Source: Sulfurospirillum deleyianum DSM 6946 (lineage in GTDB: Bacteria > Campylobacterota > Campylobacteria > Campylobacterales > Sulfurospirillaceae). Taken from it: 64,000 nt of DNA. The stretch covers positions 744,001 to 808,000 of the forward strand of contig NC_013512.1 in the NCBI RefSeq assembly GCF_000024885.1. Direction: 5' to 3'. The position numbers and the translations under genes were made by a program. This document shows positions 57,349 to 64,000 of this stretch, piece after piece (within the stretch, counting starts at the first letter, position 1; every line of letters starts with the position of its first letter). The notes below the pieces were generated by a model. It was not told the DNA's origin and made no database searches. It saw nothing but the letters and a program-made list of their open reading frames with translations.

Positions 57349-57478
57349 CTTGCAAAACTCCTTTTGCAAGAAAGAAAAGCACCTAGTGTGCAGGGGCATT
57401 CCGCCGAGGAAAACTTAGTGTTAACGTAGCCTTTAGAGCTTTGCTTTAAAGGTGTGCTAAGAGTTCTGCAAGAACTCT
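57349..57478 (+). ncRNA. Structured leader upstream of the ThrE-type exporter
   Basis: Three perfect or near-perfect stems in 130 bases: CTTGCAAAA/TTTTGCAAG (57349-57370), CCTTTAGAGC/GCTTTAAAGG (57430-57452) and AGAGTTCT/AGAACTCT (57460-57478), with a GC-rich single-stranded segment (GGGGCATTCCGCCGAGG) between. No match to a riboswitch class I know. Could be a cis-regulatory RNA, an attenuator or an independent small RNA. Confidence 0.45.
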
Positions 57479-57535
57479 AAAATAGAAAAAGGATACCTTA
57501 CGATTTCACATGAAGAACAGACAAGAATCACGACG

Positions 57536-58267
57536 GTGGTGGTTCGTGTGGCAGTGATGCTTCTTGAATACGGTGCTGAAAGTCGTTTGATTGAACAGCT
57601 CTCTTCTCGTTTGGGTGTTGCTTTAGGGTGTACCTCTGTTGAGATGTCTCTTATTCCCTCTGCGGTTGTTCTCACCACACTTGTTGGTGATTCTTCCGTG
57701 ACGACAACACGACGTGCGCAAGAACAACCTATTAATCTCTCTATTGTCCATCAAATTGTGACGATTTGCATTGAGACAGAGAAAAATCCTTGCGATATTA
57801 TGACGGTTGAGCGAAAATTGATGGCGATTCATGCGGATGCGTATCCTGTATGGTTATTGATTCCTATGATTGGTTTTTCGTGTGCGGCATTTAGCCATTT
57901 GCATGGTGCGGATTGGTCTGGATTTTGGATTACTTTTTTGGCAGCTTCGGTTGGAATGATAGTACGAAGAGAGCTTTCTCATCGCAATTACTCTTTATTA
58001 ATCGTTTTTGCTTTTACCGCATTTGTCTGTACGCTCATTGGTAGTTTGTCCTTTTATAATGGGCTGAGTACTACGCAGAGTGTTGTGCTCTCTTCAAGTG
58101 TTTTATTGCTCGTTCCAGGTTTGCCTTATATCAATTCGATGTTGGATGCTTTTAAAGGTTATATCAGTATGGGATGGGGGCGTTGGACACAAGCGACGTT
58201 ATTGACCCTGATGTCTTCTCTTGGCATTATGCTTGCCATGGGGCTTTTAGGTCTTAAAGGATGGTAA
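57536..58267 (+). CDS. ThrE-type threonine/serine exporter, N-terminal subunit
   Basis: 243 residues from GTG 57536: LLEYGAESRLIEQLSSRLGVALGCTSVEMSLIPSAVVLTT is the soluble DUF1212/ThrE_N region, followed by five membrane helices. In-frame homology-like sequence reaches further upstream (SHEEQTRITTVVV), with no ATG, GTG or TTG; AAAGGA at 57488-57493 would fit a start at ATT 57503. The true start is therefore uncertain and may be non-canonical. Works with the next gene as a two-subunit exporter. Confidence 0.8.
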   Translation: MVVRVAVMLLEYGAESRLIEQLSSRLGVALGCTSVEMSLIPSAVVLTTLVGDSSVTTTRRAQEQPINLSIVHQIVTICIETEKNPCDIMTVERKLMAIHADAYPVWLLIPMIGFSCAAFSHLHGADWSGFWITFLAASVGMIVRRELSHRNYSLLIVFAFTAFVCTLIGSLSFYNGLSTTQSVVLSSSVLLLVPGLPYINSMLDAFKGYISMGWGRWTQATLLTLMSSLGIMLAMGLLGLKGW

Positions 58268-58269
58268 CA

Positions 58270-58734
58270 ATGGCTTGGATACCTCTTTTACTAGATGCGT
58301 TGTGGGCAGCGATTCCCTCCGTTGGATTTGGGATGATTTTTAACGTGCCTCGTTCGACATTACCCTTGTGTGCTTTTGGTGGTGCGTTTACGTACGGACT
58401 AAGAGAAATCTTGATAAACAATGCGCTTTCCATTGAACTTTCGACGTTTATTGCGGCGACTGCGATAGGCATTATAAGTGTTTTTTGGTCTCGTCGTTAT
58501 GTGATGCCTCGTCCTGTGTATACGGTTCCTTCTATTATTCCTATGATTCCAGGGACGTATGCGTATGAAATGATGATTAGCTTAGTTCGAATGAATAGTG
58601 ATGGTGTGAGTGATGTTCTGCTTTCTGGTTTTATTCAAAACGGTTTGCATGCGATTAGCATTTTATTTGCGATTGCTTTTGGATTGGTGTTGCCTTCGAT
58701 GTATTATACCAAGCGTAAAAAACCTATTATTTAG
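58270..58734 (+). CDS. ThrE-type exporter, C-terminal (DUF3815-like) subunit
   Basis: 154 residues from ATG 58270 (AAAGG upstream; ATG 58261 is an alternative overlapping the previous stop). Four to five helices: LLLDALWAAIPSVGFGMIFNVP, LREILINN.., IISVFWSRRYVMPRPVYTVPSIIPMIPG. The PxxxIPMIPG string is typical. Confidence 0.8.
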   Translation: MAWIPLLLDALWAAIPSVGFGMIFNVPRSTLPLCAFGGAFTYGLREILINNALSIELSTFIAATAIGIISVFWSRRYVMPRPVYTVPSIIPMIPGTYAYEMMISLVRMNSDGVSDVLLSGFIQNGLHAISILFAIAFGLVLPSMYYTKRKKPII

Positions 58735-58794
58735 TTATTTTATACTATTTTGAAAGAACATTTTTATAGAAAATCTTTTTTACATGTAAGAATA

Positions 58795-58818
58795 AAAAGC
58801 CCCCTAAAGGGAGCTTTT
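58795..58818. terminator. Bidirectional terminator between thrE pair and the metal ATPase
   Basis: AAAAGC..CCC AAA GGG..GCTTTT hairpin located between convergent genes; a TTACATGTAA copy (58780) precedes it. Confidence 0.7.
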
Positions 58819-58820
58819 AG

Positions 58821-60875
58821 CTATTTGTGTGTGAGTACTCGTGTGGCATTAAGTACGGCAATGAGGGCAACACCTACATCGCCAAAAACCGCTTCCCACA
58901 TGGTCGCAACACCAAACGCACCCATAATGAGAATCGCCCCTTTGACTCCGAGGGCAAAGATGATGTTTTGCCACACAATCGTATGGGTTTTACGTGCAAT
59001 TTTAAGGGCAGTGGCGACTTTGGTAATTTCATCGGTCATAATCACCACGTCAGCCGCTTCAATGGCAGCGTCAGAGCCAACTCCACCCATGGCGATACCT
59101 ACATCAGAGCGTGCTAACACAGGTGCGTCATTAATTCCATCGCCGACAAAAACGGTTTTGCCTTTGCCCTGTTTGCGTGCCATGATTTCTTCGAGTTTTT
59201 CTACTTTTTGATGTGGTAAAAGTTCCGCCTCAATTTGGGTAATGCCCAGTTTTTCACCCACACTTTGCGCCGTGGCTTTATGATCGCCCGTGAGCATAAT
59301 AATTTCGTTAATTCCCAAAGAGCGAAGCGCTAAAATAGCTTCTTTACTCTCTTCTTTTGGGGTGTCCTCAATGATGAGATACCCCACTAACTCTCCCTCT
59401 AACGCAACATAAACAACGCTCTGCGGTGTGGTAATGCGTTCATGCGCAATGCCTTGCTCATGAAGCAGTTTATCATTACCCACAAGAATGGTTTGCCCAT
59501 CAATGTGTGCTTTAACCCCATACCCCGCAAGCTCTTCATAGTGTTCGACGTTGCCTTCATGAGAAGCGTTATACGCTCTTTTAATCGAGAGTGCTATGGG
59601 GTGGTTGGAGTGCATCTCTGCAAGGGCTGCGAGTCTTAACACCTCTTCTTCACTTTTGGTAGAAAGTGCTTGAATGCGTGTCACACTAAAAATACCTTTG
59701 GTAAGCGTTCCTGTTTTATCAAAAACAACTGTATCGACCTTTTGAAGGGCTTCAAGAAAGTTACCCCCTTTGATTAAAATACCATTACGTGATGCCCCAC
59801 CAATGCCTCCAAAGAAGCTCAGCGGAATAGAAACCACCAGTGCGCAAGGGCAAGAGACAACTAAAAAGACTAAAGCACGCCTAAACCACTCACTAAATTC
59901 TGCTCCTTCGATGAAAAGAGGGGGTAAAAAGGCGAGTAGGGCAGCGGAGATGACCACAAAAGGGGTGTAGTACTTAGCAAAATGGGTAATAAACTGCTCT
60001 GTTTTAGCCTTTTTATTGCTGGCATTTTGAACCAAATCGAGAATTTTTGAAACCGTCGAATCGGCAAAAAGTTTGGTGGTTTGAACCAGTAAAAGACCTG
60101 TTTTATTGATGCTTCCAGAGAGTACCTCTTCGCCTTTACTCACCTCTTTGGGCAGGGTTTCACCGGTAAGGGCGGAAGTGTCAAGTGTGGATGAACCCTC
60201 CACAATCACACCGTCTAAAGGAATTTTTTCCCCTGCTTTAACCAAGATGAAGCTACCCAAAGGCACATCATTGGGGGAGACTTTTTGCTCTCCACTCTCT
60301 GTTTTTAGGTTTGCAAAATCGGGGCGAATATCCATGAGTTTGGTAATGGATTTGCGTGAACGAGCCACAGCCAAGTCTTGAAAAAACTCACCAATACGGA
60401 AGAAAAGCATGACCGAAACACCCTCAGGATACTCGCCGATACTAAAAGCACCCACAGTGGCTAAACCCATCAAAAAGTTTTCATCAAAGAGTTTTCCTCT
60501 AAAAAGATTACGAAGTGCGGCGTAGAGAATCTCGCCTCCCACTAAAAGAAAACTAGCGACGTAGGTTGCAAGCATCCATGGATGGCTCTCATCCATAAAA
60601 AGGGCAAAAACAAATAAAACAGCCCCGACACAAAAGGCATAAAACTGCGATGAGTTAAGCATCTCTTTGAGGCTTTCATCACTATGTCCGTGGTGATGGT
60701 GATGGTCGTGCTCATCGTGGTCGTGGTCATGAGAAACATGGGTGTGCGTATGCTCATCTTGTGCATGATGGTGGTGCTCATTTTTGGCATTGACTGGAAC
60801 GATAGGTTCACACCTTGAGCAACAACTTTGCGTTGACTCACAGCTTTTGGGTTCTTTAGAAAATGGCATGCTCAA
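58821..60875 (-). CDS. zntA: Zn/Cd/Pb-translocating P1B-type ATPase
   Basis: 684 residues. N-terminal Cys cluster (SCESTQSCCSRC) and a long His/Asp/Glu tract (about 32-68, HDHDHDEHDHHHHHGH), probable metal-binding. Membrane CPC motif VVSCPCALVVSIPLSFFGG, phosphorylation DKTGTLTKG, HP motif MHSNHPIAL, hinge GDGINDAPVLARSDVGIAMG, then the KGA end typical of Zn/Cd type ATPases. No classical HMA domain, the His-rich tail stands in its place. Downstream of the ArsR gene, overlapping it by 20 bp. Confidence 0.92.
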   Translation of the reverse strand: MSMPFSKEPKSCESTQSCCSRCEPIVPVNAKNEHHHHAQDEHTHTHVSHDHDHDEHDHHHHHGHSDESLKEMLNSSQFYAFCVGAVLFVFALFMDESHPWMLATYVASFLLVGGEILYAALRNLFRGKLFDENFLMGLATVGAFSIGEYPEGVSVMLFFRIGEFFQDLAVARSRKSITKLMDIRPDFANLKTESGEQKVSPNDVPLGSFILVKAGEKIPLDGVIVEGSSTLDTSALTGETLPKEVSKGEEVLSGSINKTGLLLVQTTKLFADSTVSKILDLVQNASNKKAKTEQFITHFAKYYTPFVVISAALLAFLPPLFIEGAEFSEWFRRALVFLVVSCPCALVVSIPLSFFGGIGGASRNGILIKGGNFLEALQKVDTVVFDKTGTLTKGIFSVTRIQALSTKSEEEVLRLAALAEMHSNHPIALSIKRAYNASHEGNVEHYEELAGYGVKAHIDGQTILVGNDKLLHEQGIAHERITTPQSVVYVALEGELVGYLIIEDTPKEESKEAILALRSLGINEIIMLTGDHKATAQSVGEKLGITQIEAELLPHQKVEKLEEIMARKQGKGKTVFVGDGINDAPVLARSDVGIAMGGVGSDAAIEAADVVIMTDEITKVATALKIARKTHTIVWQNIIFALGVKGAILIMGAFGVATMWEAVFGDVGVALIAVLNATRVLTHK

Positions 60876-61233
60876 ATCCTCGTGGTTCTAATATATGCTC
60901 TAAGCCTTGATTGAAAATACTTTTAATGTGTTCATCATCCAAGGAGTAAAAGACCACTTTTCCCTCTTTGCGATGTTTGACAAGTCGTGCTTGACGAAGG
61001 ACACGAAGCTGATGAGAAATGGCAGACTGACTCATACCTAAAAGCACAGCAATGTCACAAACACACAGTTCTGCTTCAAAAAGTGCAGAGATAATCTTAA
61101 CCCGTGTGGTATCGCCAAAGACTTTAAAAAGCTCCGCCAAATCATAGAGCTTCTCCTCTTGTGGCATCTTTTTTTTAACGATTTCAATGAGGTTTTCATG
61201 CAAAATATCGCAACTGCAAAATTCATCACCCAT
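60856..61233 (-). CDS. ArsR/SmtB-family metal-responsive repressor (CadC-like)
   Basis: 125 residues. Winged helix LAELFKVFGDTTRVKIISALFEAELCVCDIAVLLGMSQSAISHQLRVLRQARLVKHRKEGKVVFYSL; the ELCVCD metal motif and an N-terminal CSCD suggest a thiolate (Cd/Pb/Zn) site. Represses the ATPase until metal binds. Probable operator 61260-61283. Confidence 0.92.
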   Translation of the reverse strand: MGDEFCSCDILHENLIEIVKKKMPQEEKLYDLAELFKVFGDTTRVKIISALFEAELCVCDIAVLLGMSQSAISHQLRVLRQARLVKHRKEGKVVFYSLDDEHIKSIFNQGLEHILEPRGFEHAIF

Positions 61234-61259
61234 AAAGGCTCCTTTTTACTTATGTTTGT

Positions 61260-61283
61260 ACATATGAACAATTATTCATATGT
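61260..61283. promoter_or_regulatory. ArsR-type operator
   Basis: ACATATGAA, six bases, TTCATATGT, 26 bp before the arsR start; the ArsR/SmtB operator form is ATATGAACAN(0-2)TGTTCATAT. Confidence 0.75.
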
Positions 61284-61361
61284 TAGAGCAAGGTAGATTA
61301 TAAAATCCTTAAAGTGAGAGTCGAACTCAAAATGTTTTACATGTAAAGAGAGATAATCTTT

Positions 61362-61586
61362 TTGGTCAAAAATATTTGACTGATAAAAAAGAGGCAAGTC
61401 TACTTTTTGGTAAGTTTCAGGAAACTTTATGTACTATCTCTTATCTGCTTCAACCCTCTAAACGATATGCTAAAAATGCATATTTAAGTTTCTTTTAAGT
61501 TTTTTTTCTACTTTTTTTAGACCTTTTTAGCCTAAGCTTACCTATGGTACATTTTCTCAAAATTGGTCAAAAACTTTTGACTGATA
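61362..61586. repeat. Pair of 24-bp direct repeats upstream of the formate dehydrogenase operon
   Basis: 61362-61385 and 61563-61586 agree at 22 of 24 bases; each starts TTGGTCAAAAA and ends TTTGACTGATA, with internal dyad GTCAAA..TTTGAC. The rest of the 61284-61717 gap is AT-rich and has no gene. Confidence 0.75.
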
Positions 61587-61652
61587 GAATAAATAAAAAG
61601 ACAAAAATAGGGTTTTGTTTCTACAAAGATTCCGTGTTTTCCCTTGTTTGAG

Positions 61653-61679
61653 AGGCTTTACATGTAAAAAGCCTTTTTG
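61653..61679 (+). terminator. Hairpin with TTTACATGTAAA loop and T-run before torD
   Basis: AGGCTTT, ACATGTAA, AAAGCCT, then TTTTT. It lies about 40 bp upstream of the torD start, so could attenuate transcripts entering the operon. Confidence 0.55.
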
Positions 61680-61717
61680 GTCTGTTTTTATTGACTTTAA
61701 AAAATGAGGAATGAACC

Positions 61718-62461
61718 ATGTTAAATAAAGAATCCGTCAATAAAGCCCGTTCTCTCTATTATGGTTTTCTGAGCAAGTTGTTTGTTTTTACGACAAGCCC
61801 AAGTCGTTATGAAGGTTTGAGTGAGGCTTTGGAAGTGATGGCTCAAAATCCATTGGATGAAAACTCAGGTGAGGCGCTAAGGGAAATTCAACTTTTTTTA
61901 GCTCACAACGGCGAGAGTGCTTTTATTCAAGAATACGACGATGTTTTTCATAATCCTTCTTATAAAGTGGTACGCAACACCGCTTCGTATTATGATGAAG
62001 GGGTTGAAAGCGGTAGAAAACAGCTTGAAGTAAAAAATTTCCTTGCAAAAACAAAAATCAGACGTAATGAGCAATATTTTAAAGAGAATGAAGACAGCGT
62101 TGGGTTTATCTTTACCTTTATGCATGAGCTGATTGAACTTATTATGAATGAGCAAAAAGAGTATGACTCTTTGCAACACTGCCTTTATACAGAGGTGATT
62201 AATCCTTTTATTGATGAGTTTATTATCAAAGTGTATGAGCATCCCATGGCACGTATCTACAAATCGGTCGCCATTGTTTTAAATGCGTTTATGGCGTTTG
62301 AGCGTCTCTATTTTGATGTCGCAAAACCTCCTTTAAAAGAGGTGGAGCGTATTCAAAAACCACAACCTTTGGAGATGGTCTCAGGTGCGGAAGCCAAACG
62401 TAGAGCAGAGAATAAGGCTAAAAAAGAGGCAGACAAAGCCAAAAAAATGGCAGAAGTCTAA
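61718..62461 (+). CDS. TorD/DmsD-family chaperone for formate dehydrogenase
   Basis: 247 residues, all-helical. SLYYGFLSKLFVFTTSPSRYEGL, IQEYDDVFHNPSYKVVRNTASYYDEG and ENEDSVGFIFTFMHELIE are the TorD pattern (YxxLxxLF, ExxxxF, H-E). Highly charged Lys/Ala tail. Such chaperones insert molybdenum/tungsten cofactor into and guard the Tat peptide of the catalytic subunit encoded two genes on. Confidence 0.85.
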   Translation: MLNKESVNKARSLYYGFLSKLFVFTTSPSRYEGLSEALEVMAQNPLDENSGEALREIQLFLAHNGESAFIQEYDDVFHNPSYKVVRNTASYYDEGVESGRKQLEVKNFLAKTKIRRNEQYFKENEDSVGFIFTFMHELIELIMNEQKEYDSLQHCLYTEVINPFIDEFIIKVYEHPMARIYKSVAIVLNAFMAFERLYFDVAKPPLKEVERIQKPQPLEMVSGAEAKRRAENKAKKEADKAKKMAEV

Positions 62462-62472
62462 AAGGCAGTCCT

Positions 62473-62516
62473 AAGGGATTGCCCAAGGCTATAAAGATGG
62501 CTTTGAGCAATCCCTT
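62473..62516 (+). other. Long stem-loop between torD and the Tat genes
   Basis: Arms AAGGGATTGCCCAAGGC and GCTTTGAGCAATCCCTT pair at 15 of 17 positions. No T-run, so it is more likely an mRNA processing or stability element separating expression of torD from the enzyme genes. Confidence 0.55.
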
Positions 62517-62548
62517 GAAAGAGGGATTATCTCATAAGGAGGTGCTCA

Positions 62549-62746
62549 ATGAACGAAAGCAGACGTGGCTTTGTTAAAAAAGCTGCACTTGCAGGTGCGA
62601 TGACCGCCGTTGGCGTAGCCAGTGCACACGCAAGTTCTTCTGGTTCAAAAAGTTCAAATGGCGTTGTTGTAGGGAAGTCTCCCAAAAAAGAGATTACCTA
62701 TAAGAAAACACAAGCGTGGGAAGATTATTATAAATCTGCTCTATAA
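62549..62746 (+). CDS. Small Tat-signal protein of the formate dehydrogenase region
   Basis: 65 residues: NESRRGFVKKAALAGAMTAVGVASAHA (Tat signal with RRGFVK), then SPKKEITYKKTQAWEDYYKSAL. It matches the small Tat-target protein encoded just before fdhA in Campylobacterota. AAGGAGG precedes ATG. Role unknown, possibly a structural partner. Confidence 0.8.
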   Translation: MNESRRGFVKKAALAGAMTAVGVASAHASSSGSKSSNGVVVGKSPKKEITYKKTQAWEDYYKSAL

Positions 62747-62763
62747 ATTAGGAGGCACACATC

Positions 62764-64000
62764 ATGCAAAATGATACCATCCGTGCTCTAAGCACGACTG
62801 TGGGTCGTCGTTCTTTCCTCAAAATGGCAGCGGTTGCAAGCGTTTTTGGTGCAACATCAAGCTTTGCGAGTGAAAAAGTAACGAGAGCCGCAACAGAGGA
62901 AGAGGTTAAAAACCCATTTCCTGGAAGTAAAAAAGTTAAAACTATCTGTACATCTTGTTCTGTCGGATGTGGTGTAATCGCAGAAGTTCAAAATGGCGTA
63001 TGGGTTCGTCAAGAAGTTGCTCAAGACCACCCAATAAGCTTAGGCGGACACTGCTGTAAAGGTGCAGATATGATCGATATGGTCAGATCTGAAGTACGTC
63101 TTAAATATCCAATGGTCAAAGAAAATGGTCAATGGAAACGTTTAAGTTGGGATGATGCGCTTAATCGTATCGCAACCAAATTAGCAGATTTAAAGAAAAA
63201 AGATGGCGCAGATGCCGTTCAGTTCTTAGGTTCAGCTAAGATGAGCAATGAGCAAGCGTACTATTTTAGAAAGTTTGCAGCCTTTTTTGGAACCAATAAT
63301 ACAGACCATCAAGCAAGAATCTGACACTCTTCCACAGTCGCTGGTGTAGCGAACACATTTGGATACGGTGCGATGACAAACTCTTTAGGCGACATTCAAA
63401 AGTCTAAAGCGATTATTATTTTTGGTGCAAACCCAGCGGTGAATCACCCTGTTGGTTTCCAACATTTCTTAAAAGCAAAAGAGCGCAATAACTCTCAGTT
63501 GATTGTTATTGACCCACGTTTTACAAAAACGGCGGCAAAAGCAGATATTTATGCACAAATTCGTCCAGGAACTGATATTCCTTTTATGTACGGAATGCTT
63601 AATATTATTTTCCAAAACGGTTGGGACGATAAAGAGTATGTTGACGCACGTGTTTTTGGTATGGATAAAATTCGTGAAGAAGCCAAAAAATGGACACCTG
63701 AACTCGTTGAAGATGTCACAGGCGTTCCAGCTCAAACACTCATTCAAATTACCAATCTTTATGCAAAAAATCGTCCAGGAACGTTGATTTGGGCAATGGG
63801 TCTAACCCAACACAGCATTGGAACCAGCAATACACGTATGGCACCAATTCTCCAATTAGCGCTTGGTAATATGGGTAAAGCAGGTGGTGGTACCAACATT
63901 CTAAGAGGTCATGATAACGTCCAGGGTGCGACTGATATGGGATGTTTAGCTGACTCACTTCCAGGATATTATGGTTTAGTTCCCGTTGTTTGGAAGTATT
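62764..64000 (+). CDS. fdhA: Formate dehydrogenase major subunit, selenocysteine-containing (partial)
   Basis: ATG 62764 after AGGAGG. Tat signal GRRSFLKM, 4Fe-4S cluster motif CTSCSVGCGV..GGHCCKG, then molybdopterin domain. In-frame TGA at 63322-63324 sits in ARI-U-HSSTVAG, the position of Sec in FdhA; the frame continues HSSTVAGVANTFGYGAMTNSLGD..IDPRFTKTAAKAD..GGTNILRGHDNVQGATD to the window end. So it is a selenoprotein, not a pseudogene. Oxidises formate in the periplasm. C-terminus off the right edge. Confidence 0.93.
63322..63352 (+). promoter_or_regulatory. Selenocysteine UGA with candidate SECIS hairpin
   Basis: UGA at 63322-63324; 13 bases later TCGCT-GGTGT-AGCGA forms a 5-bp stem with GGTGT loop (63338-63352), in the place and form of a bacterial SECIS read by SelB. 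Confidence 0.7.

Noticed and set aside
57349-57478. Assignment of the ThrE leader to a known riboswitch, 6S or SRP RNA
   Set aside because: None of the conserved cores I know (TPP, lysine, cobalamin, fluoride, guanidine, SRP apical loop) is present.
63322-63324. Stop codon splitting the formate dehydrogenase gene
   Set aside because: Sequence before and after is in one frame, the position matches selenocysteine in FdhA, and a hairpin follows at SECIS distance.

Overview
The window looks like a chromosomal segment of a Campylobacterota (Epsilonproteobacteria) member, most like Sulfurospirillum. Pointers are moderately AT-rich DNA, groESL behind a CIRCE-type operator, a selenocysteine-dependent Tat-exported formate dehydrogenase with its TorD-like chaperone and small Tat partner, and REC/PAS/EAL signalling architecture. 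The genus is inferred; no 16S gene is present.

Layout. 1-15.2 kb is mostly core: a substrate-binding-like sensor fragment, an operon with two M20 amidohydrolases and a DcuC-type carrier, a REC-PAS-EAL protein overlapping psd, dbpA, one AT-rich nuclease-like gene (DUF3883-type), yebC, a LUD protein, an outer-membrane protein, groEL and groES. A tRNA-Met at 15224-15300 is the attachment site of a 15.5 kb integrated mobilisable element (15278-30800). It carries a P4-type integrase behind nested palindromes, two identical IS4-type copies in inverted orientation, AlpA, a replication-organiser fragment, TrbJ/EexN/TrbL but no other conjugation channel genes, a possible Rep protein with a 10-bp iteron array, a TraJ-like relaxosome protein and a MOB_P relaxase. 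Its right part holds a TPR-HEPN gene broken by an IS, a second EexN, two VbhA-like antitoxins plus a dead third copy, and HigBA. A second core-type att copy (30774-30800), preceded by a copy of the integrase-proximal motif, closes the element.

30.8-39.9 kb is a graveyard of older insertions: an IS21 with a nonsense-mutated istA, a second truncated istA, two IS982 copies (one frameshifted, one truncated), two tyrosine-recombinase tails, a truncated TOTE-like gene, a RelE/Phd toxin-antitoxin pair, an orphan HicB and an AAA ATPase.

40-57 kb is a complete Lap-type c-di-GMP-gated adhesin system: TolC, LapG protease, degenerate GGDEF/EAL receptor LapD, type I ABC exporter, HlyD-type adaptor, an atypical LuxR-type regulator, and two large RTX adhesins. 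Both adhesins have an N-terminal retention module with the TAAG site expected for LapG cleavage. The first adhesin has a one-base frameshift in that module. Both adhesin promoters carry the same inverted repeat at nearly the same distance from the start codon.

57.4-64 kb holds a split ThrE-type exporter behind a structured leader, a Zn/Cd P-type ATPase with its ArsR regulator and operator, and the start of the formate dehydrogenase operon (torD, small Tat protein, fdhA with in-frame UGA).

Throughout the core DNA, but almost absent from the accessory 15.3-39.9 kb, is a repeated palindrome TTACATGTAA (18 exact copies found by eye), in both genes and intergenic hairpins. It is the most striking unexplained signal in the window.
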